DNA of 64,000 nucleotides from Achatina immaculata (lineage: Eukaryota > Mollusca > Gastropoda > Stylommatophora > Achatinidae): the NCBI GenBank assembly GCA_009760885.1, contig CM019697.1, positions 28,946,710 through 29,010,709 on the forward strand. Reading direction: 5' to 3'. The translations under genes and the position numbers were made by a program. This document shows positions 1 through 11,900 of this stretch, piece by piece. The notes under the pieces were generated by a model. It was not told the origin of the DNA. It made no database searches and saw only the letters and a list, made by a program, of their open reading frames with translations. How positions within the stretch are numbered: position 1 is the stretch's first letter; every line of letters begins with the position of its first letter.

Positions 1-655
1 TTTTTATGTGACTCATAAGATTGATGGTCCTGTGATCTTCCTGGTTTTTTTGGGCAAGGCTATAAATATTGATGTTAGAAAATCATCTGGAATATATCTA
101 CTATCGTAAAAGTCATTAATCAGTCTTGTTACTGTTTCTGTTCCAAACTCTCCTAATGCCTCTATTTCTTCTTTTGTTATGTTATCTCGTCCTGATGCTT
201 TGTTGTTTTTCATAAGGCATATAGCATCTTCCACTTCTGCAGTTAATACATAAATATAATCTGTCATTATTACTCTCTATATTTTTACCTCTCCCTTTCA
301 TCATAATAAATTTCTCATATGTATTCCTCCCACCCCCTGAGTATTTCTCTGCTACAAATAATGATACCTCCCTCCTTTGACTTTAAACATCCTGTCTTAT
401 GCTGTTTTCTTCTTCCCATCAATTCATCAATGTTCTTATACATGTTGCAGCTGTTCTCTTGATGATGGCGTTCTATTTCCCTGCATTTCTCGCTCAGCCA
501 TTTTTCTTTAGCTTTATTACATTCATTCCTGATTGTGTTGTTCATCTGTCTGCATCCAGTTGGTTCACTTTTTAACATTCTTCTTCTGTCCATCATTTCC
601 AGTATCTTGTTTGTAATCCATGGCTGCTTTGCTTGCCGCTTTTTTTGTCTTTAAC
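1..655 (-). mobile_element. L-D2 RTE-like LINE, RT N-terminal part (decayed)
   Basis: Minus-strand fragments carry the linker and RT finger region: MKNNKASGRDNITKEEIEAL and FIALPKK near 13-267, and the preceding KCREIERHHQ...NSCNMYKNI segment near 315-596. The same arrangement occurs in L-D at 47312-48107, so this is a relative of L-D. Stops and frameshifts separate the pieces. The element enters the window already truncated at position 1. Confidence 0.75.
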
Positions 656-1365
656 TCTCTGTGGCCTTTTCAACATGCCTTGCTTGGATGGGGTCCGCAT
701 GATTTCACTACCCTAATCTTTGTGCATTGGGATACGTTGGTCTCTAATTTTGAATTAACCAACTATACTAAAAAATCTGGCAAAGCCAGTAGTATTACTG
801 CCTTCCAGCATCAAAAAATGTAGGCATGAAGCACCCATGAGGTTGATTTCAGAGCCAATTTGTGTTAAAATTTAATTGTTTTTAAGTTGTTTTTCTAATT
901 ATAGCCTGCTGCCCACTTGTATTTTCATGTTTTCAGATACTGTAGATTGTAAATTAATTGTAAATAAATAATTAGTGTATATTTTCTGTGAGGTAATGGT
1001 GTTTGTGTAAAATTTTATTCATTTTGGATATACTGGAACCAGTACAGTGGATTAACTTGAGGGGTAAGTGAAAAATTATTTCATCATAATTTTTCATTCT
1101 TTCTTCTCAATTCTTAGCTCTTTTTTCTGTTCTATATTAACAACAAACCAACAGTTTTATTAGAAAAACAATATACGACTTTTCCTGCTTAAACTAATGT
1201 ATAATATGTCATACTTCAAATCAGACTATGCCTTTGTATTCCTTTTAAATGTGACAACCATCCCATTCCACTTTATGAAATTTACCCCTTGGTCATTTGA
1301 TGTAACACCCTCCCCTCCGTAAACAAAGAGATTTGTTGACCCTCCCCCCTGTAAACAAAGAGATC
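656..1365. other. Sequence interrupting the L-D2 copy; contains a short tandem duplication
   Basis: Homology to the other L-D2 copy (13102-13485 and 14131-14601) stops at about 655 and resumes at about 1366. The intervening 700 bp is AT-rich and not recognised. Its right end holds two adjacent units of about 33 bp, each containing GTAAACAAAGAGAT, at about 1299-1364. I see no coding potential that can be supported. Confidence 0.4.
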
Positions 1366-2390
1366 TGTTGTTGATCATGATATAGTCTATATGATTCCAT
1401 GTTTTCTTATCTGGTGAATCCCATGTCCATAGCCTCCTGGGGTGTTGCTGGAACCGTGTGTTTCCAATTATCATCCTATTGTTTTTCGCCCACTCTATTA
1501 ATTTATCACCTCTTTCATTTCTCTCCCCTAGTCCTTATTCTCCTAATGCTTCTCCCTCCTGACCTGTCCCTACTTTTGAATTTAAATCTCCTTGCACTAT
1601 GTTGACCTCATATGGTTTACATTGTCCCATTGTTTCATCCACAATCTTGCAGATTTCCTCTGTGTCTGTCTCCACACTATCTGCTGTTGGTGCATATATC
1701 TGGATTAAGTTTATGTCTGCAGGATGTCTTTTCATCTTTACTAGTACGACCCTATCTGATATGCACCAGAATCCTTTAACAGACCCTGCTGTCTCTTTAT
1801 CCAAATTGACTGTTAATCCATGTTCGCATTTGTTACCTCCTGAGTATATTACTTTATATCCTTCAAACATTGTAACTCCCTTACCTTTTCATCTTACTTC
1901 ACATAATTCTCTTCATTTCTCTCTTTATGTTGTCTAACTTTTCCAATTCTGTAAATGTTCTAATGTTCCATGTTCCAAGCTTTATGCTGTTCTTAATACT
2001 GTGCACAGTCACTTGCTGATAGTCTGGTGTCACCTGTTGCACGTGATTATCTTTACCAGAGAAGGCGACATCTCTGGTGTCCCCATTTATGTTGTTTTTG
2101 ATTGAATGGCTGTAGATCTCAATGACTGATTCTTGGTAAGCTACATTGTTGGTTTCCCCTTGCCTTCCAACAGTTACTATAACTGTAAAAATGGGAATAG
2201 CTCCTGGGGAACAGCCTCATTACATACTTGGGGCATGCCCTTTCAACAGATTTGGCTGTGGTTTACTCCATTAGCCTCTGGCTCTGTCAAGAGCCATGAA
2301 ACCTACTTCTTAAAATTTCAACCCATCATCGGAACTTTTCAATGCAAAATATTTAACAGGTTGACCTTTTTTCTCTTTATCTGAGAAGGC
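1366..2390 (-). mobile_element. L-D2 LINE, endonuclease domain and 5' region
   Basis: Minus-strand EN remnants: IQIYAPTADS and VQGDLNSKVG near 1535-1870 (compare the canonical ..YAPT...GDFN.K.G), then QHPRRLWTWDSPDKKT and IDYIM near 1366-1474. Further right, a start-like segment MEHWNIRTF is seen near 1950, followed by a 5' region to about 2390. Several frameshifts are present. Confidence 0.75.
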
Positions 2391-2406
2391 TAGGCATCCA
2401 ATCTCA

Positions 2407-2660
2407 CTACCAAATACATCAGAGGAGAATGTTGATTTCACTATCCACTTGGTCAGGGCAGAATACTGATCTTACTATGCATATTGTCAGCAGAGAACAT
2501 TGATCTCATTATCCACCTCATTATGGAGAAATTTTGATCTTGCTATCCATGTGGTCAGGGAATTTTATTGATATCACTATCCACATAGTCAGGAGAAAAT
2601 ACTGATCTCATTATCCATTTGGTCAGGGGAGATTACTGATCTCACTATGCATTTAGGTGC
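2407..2660. repeat. 34-bp minisatellite, seven full units plus a partial unit
   Basis: Units start at 2407, 2441, 2475, 2509, 2543, 2577 and 2611, each exactly 34 bp. They follow the pattern CTATCCA..TGGTCAGGG then GAATACTGATCTCA, with several substitutions each. A partial eighth unit ends near 2660. It lies in MFSD11 sequence about 220 bp downstream (in gene direction) of exon 4. Confidence 0.9.
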
Positions 2661-2878
2661 AGTATTTTATAACTGACTGAGCTTTTTAACAAAATTCCAG
2701 ATGCCTGATGGGATTTGAATCCAAGACAGTTTGCTCAGGAAATGCAAACTTTGCCAGTGAACTAGTCAAGTACTTAGAATGTCTTTAGTCTTTTTTCATA
2801 TTCTAAGACTGGATGTGTCATTTAAAACTTCAGTGTAACTTACCATTAAACTTCAAACCAACAGAATTAAACACTTAC

Positions 2879-2958
2879 TTGCTGCTCCAAAGCCAACAAG
2901 TACAGATCCTAGATAGAGGGACCATACCATTGGCTTCAGGAATGACAACACAAAAAGA
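2879..2958 (-). CDS. MFSD11: MFSD11 exon 4
   Basis: Acceptor TGTATTTTCAG, donor GTAAGT. It encodes LFVLSFLKPMVWSLYLGSVL followed by VGFGAA, aligning with human ...QPFPWSFYTASVFIGIAAA. It is 80 nt long and leaves one base for the next exon, which lies outside the window. Confidence 0.88.
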
Positions 2959-5900
2959 CTGAAAATACAATTACCAGCATATATCAGTGAACTAATATAA
3001 CATTAGGATTGTCTTCTTAGGTCTATTACAGAAATGACAACTTACAATACACATGAATTCACAAATAAAAATATAACACCATCTATCCATCCATATATTT
3101 ATCTTCTAGAAACTGACTAACAAAGGAGTAAATTATACACTTTGTGACGTTTTATATAGTAACAGCAAATTATCTCCAATTCTCACTGAATGCAGCCAAC
3201 CTATGTAAGACACTATCAATGTTGAACATTATACATGTTGGCCTTGCCAAATTGTTATTTGTTAGCTCTATTCCTCCTTCTTTCAAATATCTATAACACA
3301 GCTGTTCTAGCAATAGTGTTGGGATGTTTTCAGAGTATGTGACTGATCTATTTCCAGTGCTTTTGTTCTATGAATAAATATAAATTTCCTTGCTTTCTTT
3401 TAGTGAGCATTTAGTGAGCTTTATTACATGATCTGTGGGCAGAAAGTTTTCAAAATCTTTCCTAGGCAGGTTGCAGGATGAGAACAATTTGAATATCTCC
3501 TTTTTGGTTGATCTCTCCCATTCTGTTCTTTATAGAAGAATAGGTAGCATGCAGGTTTCGTATCATTTTGTTCTAGCTGTTAGGTGGTAGCGGAGAGTCT
3601 TAGACATTTGTAAGATCAATGAAAGTTGTCTTGGATTTACTTATTGTAATTTTTCAAATACAATTGTTTGTCCAAAACAGATGTTCTTACAATGCCTGAG
3701 TATGTGAAAATATTTCTTCTCTATGAGGTTTTGATTGTCAGTTTTAATTGGTTTTCATTCTTTTATGTTGACAATCACACATCAGCTCAGTATTGAAGCT
3801 TAGTCTCAAATTGTTTACTGATTAACTCTAGACTAATTTTTCATCCTGAATATGTACAAGGTTTTTTTTTCTTGGAATGCACCCTCAATGAGAGAGATAG
3901 GTCATTTGATCTTCTGTACTGTAGTACTGCCTAAATCCTGCTTGTTGTGGAACAAGGTTTTCACTTTCTATGTACCATTTTAGCCTCAGGTCAGTGGTGT
4001 GTTCCATTGTTTTACATAGGCAGCTAGTGAGACTGATTAGCCTGTAGCTGGAGGCCATATTACTCTTTTTCCCTGGCTTTAGCAGTGGTACCATGCTTGC
4101 TTTCTTCCAAATTTGAGGCAACTTACCTGTGCTCCAGCACATATTGAAAATATCCAGCAGCTTTCCCACTGCTGCCATTCCCAGGTTCTTGATCATTTCA
4201 TTGGACACTCCATCTGGTCCTTGTGATTTTCTTGGTTTCAGTTTACTGACTGCTAGGTCTAACTTACTGCGTGTGATTAGTGTTTCCATGACCACTTTTC
4301 TGCCTTGTTCCTCTTCTTTCTGTGGGTCAATGTGCACTGTACACTCTTTTTCTGGATGAATATCAATGTTGCAGTCTTGTGCAAACATGCCAGCAAAATG
4401 ATCTGCTACCTGCTTACCTGTAAGAGTTTTCCCATCCTCTATTAGTGTAATCTTTGTACTTCTTCCAGTACTCTCATCGTTTAACTGTTTGATTAGTTTC
4501 CACGGTTTCCTTCCATCCTTTTCAAAGTTTAGGGACTCTGTTTTCTCTCTCCAACTTTCCCATCTGGCTTGCAGTTTTGGCAATCTGAAATTTGGCCTTA
4601 TAGCATGTTGGTAATCATTGTGGTGTTCTTGGCATGGTCTATTTTCTGCTTACTTTCAAGCTGTTTCCACATCCTCATGGAATTTTCCCAGCTCACTAGA
4701 CCAGTATGGTTTATAGTCCCTACAAGCTCCTCTGGGAATGGTTTCATGGGCGGCCTGAAGGATACAAACATTGAATTACTTCACTATGCTGTTAATATCC
4801 TTACCTTCTATGGACAGCTGTCCCACCAGGATACCTGTACGATGTTTGTACATTGTCCAGTTTGCTTTTTTATAGTTCCATTTTGGGAGAAGGCTACTGG
4901 TGTTAAGGAGTTAATTTTCTATTATCATGAAGACTGGTCGATGGTCGTTACCTCCAAGTTGTTTTCCAACTTCGCGTGTAATGTTCCACTTCAGGTCTGG
5001 AAAGCGGAATGCCAGATCTGGTGTTGAGGTTGTATGACAAGCCTTTGTGTAAAATGTTGGGGGCTCCATTGGCTGGTTGATCAGGAGAAGTCCATTACCA
5101 TCCTGCCAGCTCTCAACTTCCTCTCCTCTCTTGTCTATGTGGTCACAGCCCCAGCTCTGGGAATGGCTGTTAAAATCTCCACAGACCATCAGTCTCTCTT
5201 TATGTGGGATTGTTTCCAGAGCAAGTGGGCAGTCATTAGGACCATAATAGTTAAGGAGATGGAAGTCTGTATTACTGGTTTTTAGATGGATCATCTGGTA
5301 TTCAGCTCCTTCCATGTACACTCCCACCTGACATGTGCTGATGTTATTCTTAACAAGTGTGAGTAGTCCTCCTTCTCTTCTGTCCTGTCGGTCTATCTGA
5401 AACACTGGTATCCTCTGATTTTAAAGGCAGCATCTTTGGTTAGGTGAGTCTCCTGTATGCAGCATATACTTACCTGCTCTGCAAAGAGTATGTTCTCTAG
5501 TTCCACATTTTTGCTAAAGCCATCTCTAACACTGCTGACACTCTCAGCATTCCACTGCATTACTTTAAGTTCTTGCTTTTTTGGCAGTTTTCTGCTGTTA
5601 TATTTGTTGGCCAGTAGCTCTACTCTCATGTCTCCTGACTCCACAAGACGAACTGAGAGGATCTCCAGTAGCATTGGGTGGACCCTTTCAAGGCAGGGAG
5701 CCCGGCACTGTACCTGCCTGGATAGTCTTCACAGGGTGAGCACCATGTTTGAAAACTGCAGATAGAGACATTTCATTAGCGATAATGTGTGGTACCCTGA
5801 TTTTTGCCATGTGCCTTTTGGTTGGGTACCTCCAACTTCAGCACCTTTCCTTGCTAGGGCAGACTGTGGTCTTGCTTGGACTGCCATGAAGACAGTGGTG

Positions 5901-8900
5901 TAGGTTAGCCTGGCCAAAACTTTGTTTTCCAGCCTCTGGTGACTGTACTTAAGCCCCTGCTCTGTCAGATCCAAACAGCTTGAGACATTTCCACAGAGAC
6001 AATCTCACTTTGAGATGAGGAATCCAATGAGTGCCTCAACCATATCCATTCCCTGCCACCTATAGTCTGCTGACTCCATTTTGTTTACATTATTCTAATA
6101 GCCATTGTTTGTAAAGACCTATAGGCTTGTCACGTCCTGGATTCATCAGTCTCACACTAGACTTTCCTCATTCCCGCCGGTCTCCATGTCCCCATCCATC
6201 CACCAACCTGACATTACATTTTACAAAAATAACAGTTACAATTAGTGTTGATTGCTACAGGCTTCTGGGCTACAGAAATAGGTCAGAGTTTTGAAGCAAA
6301 CAAATCTATGTTCCCTGTCTCACAAAGACTATGTTAAGATAAGTGTGTTCTTAACACAGTTCTTCCCAGGGGATTTCTCAGTCTGAATTTTAATTTAGCT
6401 CCAACAAGATAATAGTTGGTGCTGCATTCAGCCCCTCTGTAACTTCTAATCTAAAGTGTATTTGTTGTGTGCTTGGTATCAATTAAAATGTGGTCTATCT
6501 GGCTGCATGTTAGATTATCAGGGGATTTCCATGTTTGTTTATGGATGTTCTTATTTTGAAAACATGTGCTACTTATTCTCATTCCATAAGCTTCTGCCAT
6601 ATTTATTTTAGTCTCCATCCATTATCATTAGATGTTTCAAGCAGACTTTCTTCTCTTGTGATGTGTCTGTGTGACTCCTCCTTTCCTATCTTTGCATTGA
6701 AATCTCCTAGTATTATTAGTATATCATGTTTCTGGGTCTTCTCTATTACTCTCTCTCTGACATGTTGTAAAATTCGTCTTTGACTTCATCCTCTGTATCT
6801 TCTGCTGGTGCATGCACATTAATCATTGTTATATTTTTCTTTGTTCCTTTGATGCAGAGGCTGCTGATTCTTTCATTAGTAGCACTGAAGTCCATCACTA
6901 AGTCCCATACTTTTCTCTGGACAGCACAACCTGTCCCAAATTCATGTCTTCCATTGGTAATACCTCCATATACCAGTACCATTTCTCCTATGACTGTTAT
7001 ATCTTCTCCAGGCCACCTGATTTTTTGTAATGCGTAACATCCATATCATACCTACTTAGTTCATCTGCTAATTCTTTAGCTGCCCTTTGTCTGTATAAAC
7101 TTCTTATATTCCATGTTCCAAATCTCATAATATTTTTGACGTTCCAAGGTCGTAATCCATTTTTATCTGTCCAATTTTGAAGTTCCTCTATCTGTTCCAT
7201 AACACTAATCTTTTTTTACAGAGATGGGGTCATTGGCCCCATGCTCCAACTCCCACCCTGGAGGACCTGGGTGCAAGTTTCGTCTGACCCCTATCTGAGC
7301 AGACCTTCCCAGCTTGGCTGGACCTGCCAGGAGTAAAACTCCTGCTGGTACAGCCCTGGGGGTGGTCAGGGTACGCAAGCTGTCATGCCACAACAAGGCA
7401 CCCGCATCGTGTGACAGCAAGTCTGTGTCGACCCATGATGGGGGTGGGGCAAGCCCCATGATCCCCATCTCAGTCTAAAAATCAAATTGAACCAGTATCA
7501 GATATTAACGTGATAAGAACAGATACTAAATATTCCATCTTAGCCAAAAGGCCATGAAGCGACAAATGATAAATAATGATAAACATGATAAATAATGAAG
7601 AGAAAATCTGTACCAGATGGAAAGAATATTTTGAAAAACTACTAAACTGTGAAGAGGCTATAAGCACATGACCATGGAAAGAAATACAGACTTGTGAACC
7701 TGAAATAGTGGAACCAGACTTAAGAGAAGTCATCTACAGTATCATGTTTCTACGAAACAACAAACCAAATGGTTTAGGTGGAATTGCTGCAGAACTGATT
7801 AAGGAAGGAGGTCTAAATCTACATGAACAGATATGTGCATTAATACAACAAATATGGAGAGAAGAAAAACTCCCTAGTGAATGTAGAGAATCATTACTGA
7901 TCCTAGTATTCAAAAAAAGGTGATAACAGCAAGTGTGAAAACTACAGAGGAATATAATTACTACAAACAAGCTAAAAAATACTATCTATTATACTTTTAA
8001 ACAGATTAAAACTATACAGCGACAGCATACTGGGATACTATCAAGCAGGTTTTAGGAAGAATAGATCAATCATAGACCAAATATTTTATCTATGTCAAAG
8101 TGCAGAAAAGTTTTGGGAATATGGAAAAGAAGTACATAATATCTTCACTGAGTTCAAGAAAGCTTATGACAGCATAGATTGGAGCAGGTTATGGAAAATT
8201 ATGAATTAATCAATCTGACCAGAATATGTATGGAGGATACACAGAATATAGCGATATACAGAGGAAGAAAGTCAGAACCCTTCACTATAAGAACTGGTTT
8301 AAAACAAGGTGATACATTATCTCCATTACTATTCAACCTAGTACTAGAAAAGGTAATTGGAAAAGCAAAAGAAGAAAGCAGTAGAGAAGAACAAACTAAA
8401 ATACTAAGATATGCTGATGACATCGACCTGGTGGAGGACACTATGCAAGAAGTCATCAATACCTGCATACACCTGAGAGATGTATAGCACTAAAAGTGGG
8501 CTTGACCATTAACCAAGATAAGACAGAGTATATGAAGATATCAAGAGATCAGAGGCAGAATGATACAGATTATATAAATGTTGGAAATATGATTACTTGG
8601 AAAGCAGAAACATACAAATATCTAGGGACTACCTTCAACAGAAGCAACATAGTAAGTGTGGAAATTAAAATCAGAGTACAGATAAGGAATAAGTTATCCT
8701 TTGCCTTGCAACACCTGTTAAAATCTAAAATCCTGTCCCAAAACACCAAAATAACAATCTACAAAACTATAATAGGACCAGCTGTCATGTATGGATCAGA
8801 AACGTGGAGTTACAACAAAGAAAGATGAACAACAACTGCAAATCTTTGAGAACAAGATCCTAAGAAGAATCTTTGGGCCGATAAAGGATGCCAACATTGG

Positions 8901-11900
8901 AGAATGGAGAGCTAGAAAGAATGCTGAATTGAACAGCTTATTTAAATCCCAACGAATTATAAATGTCTTGAAACTGAACAGACTACGCTGGTTGGTGCAT
9001 GTAGAAAGAATGGAAGAGAACAGACAAATGAAAATTATGTATGCACAAAAATCATTGGAAGCAGCAGAAATGTGGTTTATTAGAAGAATGTTGCGAATCC
9101 CCTGGACAGCAAAAATAACTAATGGAGAATGTATGAGAAGAGCTGGAGAGACAAAAAAAACCTTGTCAAAAAGATAAGAGAGAGACAATGTACTTTCATA
9201 GGACATGCAATGAGAAGAGGGGGCATTGAAAATATTATAACAACAGGAAAAATAGAAGGAAGAAGATCAAGAGGAAGACCAAGAGAAATGATACTGGACA
9301 GTCTGACGGGATGGTGTGAGTGGAGATCACCAACTGAACTGATGGCCTGCATGAAGGATCGGGTACTCTGGAGAAGCATAATAGCCAACGCCAGTCGGCA
9401 CGGCACCTGATGATGATGATGATGATGACCAGAGATGAGGGAAACAAAATCAAGTGGTAGACCAAGACAGAGATGGAAAGACAACATAGAAGAGGACATA
9501 AAAGAAATTGGTGTCACTAACTGGTGAGAGAAGATTAGGAATAGAAAGGAATGGAGGTGAACTTTATCTGCAACAATGACCCTTAATGGCTCGGAAAGCT
9601 GAAGAAGAAATTTCTTTAGTTGCTTTTCAGTTTTCACATGGATAAATAAGGGCGGATAATTACATTTGAATTGAATAATCTTAGCTTGGTTTTTGTGCCT
9701 ATAACTTTTGAGAGCTATATATTCTTAAGATTCTTGAAGGTCAATGCTGCTTTTGCAATTCTAATTCTAACTTCCTTTCTGGTGTCCATCTTGGTCTATA
9801 TAGCTCCCTAGGTGTGCAATTTAGTTTACTTCTTTAACAGCTGTTCCTTCTATTTGTAGTTTTCTTTCTTGATTAATGGGAAGTTTTCATTATTTTTTTT
9901 TCCTTGTTAATTTCAAGTCCTATTTTGCTAGCCAGTGAAGACAGTATATCTGTTTTTTCTTGCACTGAATTCACATTGTCACTAATCAAGATCTTCCAGT
10001 TGGGTCCTATGTATCCAATCAATGCCCATTTTGCCTGTGCAACATTTTTTCATTATGAAGTCCATAGCAGTTCCAAAAAGCAAGGGAGATAGTATACATC
10101 CTAGTTTCACACCTGTTTCAGTCTGGAACCATTTAGTCATTCCTTTTTCTGTGTTGACTGCACAAACATATCCGTTGTAGAGATCCTTAATGATGCTGAC
10201 AATTTTAAATGGTATTCCATAAAGTCTTAAAATTCTCCACCATGAATCTCTGTGTATGCTATCAAATGCCTTTTTAAAGTCTATGAAGTTCAAAATTAAT
10301 GGTTTTTTGCTTTTCAAGTATTATTCTTAGAGTAAAGATCTGGTCAAGACAGCTTCTCCCTTTTTGAAATCCTGCATATTCTTTCATTGCAGTATCCAAT
10401 ATATCTTTAATTCTATTCAAAATGACTTTGCAAAATACTTTTGACACAACTGATAGTAAGGTTACTCCTCTCCAATCATTGCAGTCGCTATTATAATACA
10501 TATAAATGCTTACGCAATATTTTATATATTGTGATGAAGGGAAAATTCATATTTCTTTGCATCAACCTTCCTTCATTTACTGAGATGAATATTATAGCAA
10601 GTTTCAACATTTAAAACAAAACTGCAGTTTTAACAACAGTCCATAAAACAATATTTTGACCATACACACACAAACACAAACTGATTCATACATATCTATT
10701 TAAACACATATGCATAATACATATATGCACATGTCTATAACACTTATGCATGTATGCACACACGTATGCTCACAGACACATCATCATCATCATTGTACAT
10801 ACTGAAGCATACACTTAATTGGTATATATATAATGAGCAATAAACTGAACTCACAAATATAGAAGAGATCCAAAAAACATGGACACTCTAGGCCCTGCAA
10901 AGCTGACAACTGATGGGGCAGCCCAGTTTGAAACAGAAAATACTGCATAGATGATGCCCAAGCTGAAATATGTTATGTTAAAAAAATTCAAGCAATGTAG
11001 ATACTGGTGATGAAAGTGTAAAGAACATTTGGATGTTCATATTCTACACTATAATCTTTCACAGAATACTTTTACAAATGAAATGTTATGACTGTGTACT
11101 TTTACTTTGTTCATGCTTTCATTTGCAGCTGTAAAGTCTTACAGAATATAAAACAAACCCATGTGGTCATGAAATAATAAAATTTAAAACAAAACATCAG
11201 AATTCAATAATCTCATTTATACAAATGAAGCATAGTTTAATAACTAATTTATAGCTTAAAGTAAATGTTACTATGTAATGTAATATCAAATAAGTTATTT
11301 GCAATTCATTAGATTTTAAATAATTATCTTAATTGATAAAACAGCAATTCCACCTAGTGTAACCACTGCCTGTGAAATTGGCATCTTTAGCTTCACTGTC
11401 CAGGACAGTTTTCTGAAATGCAGTAACACAAGTGATTTAAACAAAAATCAAACTTAAAAAATTAAATTAAATTAACAAATTCCCAAAACTGATACTGTTA
11501 CTGCATTCAATTCTATTACTTCACACAAGCATTCACTCACTGCATTCCTTCAGACTTGCTGTTTAAGGTAAGAAGATTCTGCATCCATTGTTTGTATCAT
11601 TAAGCAGCACAGATGGTTATTACTCTTAATATTTACCCTTTCATCGTAATAAATTTTTCATATGTATTCCTCCCATCTCCTGATTATTTCTCTGCTACAA
11701 ATAATGATACTTCCCTCTCTCTCTCTCTCTGAACCTTAAGTGCCCAGGGCACATGGGGCTTCCGCAAGGGTTTTCCACAAATGCCTGTCTTTCGCCTTTT
11801 TTTCTGCTCTTGCCCAGGTGAGCCCTCTATTGCTCAACATCCTTTCTGTTGTTCTTCTCCATGTCTCTTTTGGTCTACCCTTACTTCTGCTCCCCTGTGG

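Larger units (their letters stand above)
10506..11610. other. MFSD11 intronic sequence around exons 3 and 2, with CA/TA-rich microsatellites
   Basis: Apart from MFSD11 exons 3 and 2, this holds AT-rich intron sequence. CA- and TA-rich low-complexity DNA lies at about 10660-10850, including a (TCA)n run at about 10779-10792. AAATTAAATT-type repeats occur near 11455-11480. No transposon boundary is recognised. Confidence 0.55.

Noticed and set aside
2407..2660. Regular 34-bp repeats as a CRISPR array
   Set aside because: Units are directly adjacent without unique spacers and are imperfect; the context is a eukaryotic intron. It is a minisatellite.
7205..7468. An 87-codon GC-rich minus-strand frame as a small gene
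   Set aside because: It lies in the 5' UTR of the L-I LINE between the U2-like head and the EN frame. It has no domain or conserved pattern.
7400..7563. A functional U2 snRNA gene
   Set aside because: The central stems are missing, the branch-pairing GUAGUA is altered to TTAGTA, and the sequence runs into a LINE.
9119..9637. Long antisense frames opposite LINE coding sequence, e.g. here and at 55824-56588 and 24842-25396
   Set aside because: They mirror RT frames, show low-complexity hydrophobic or Ser-rich composition and match no family.
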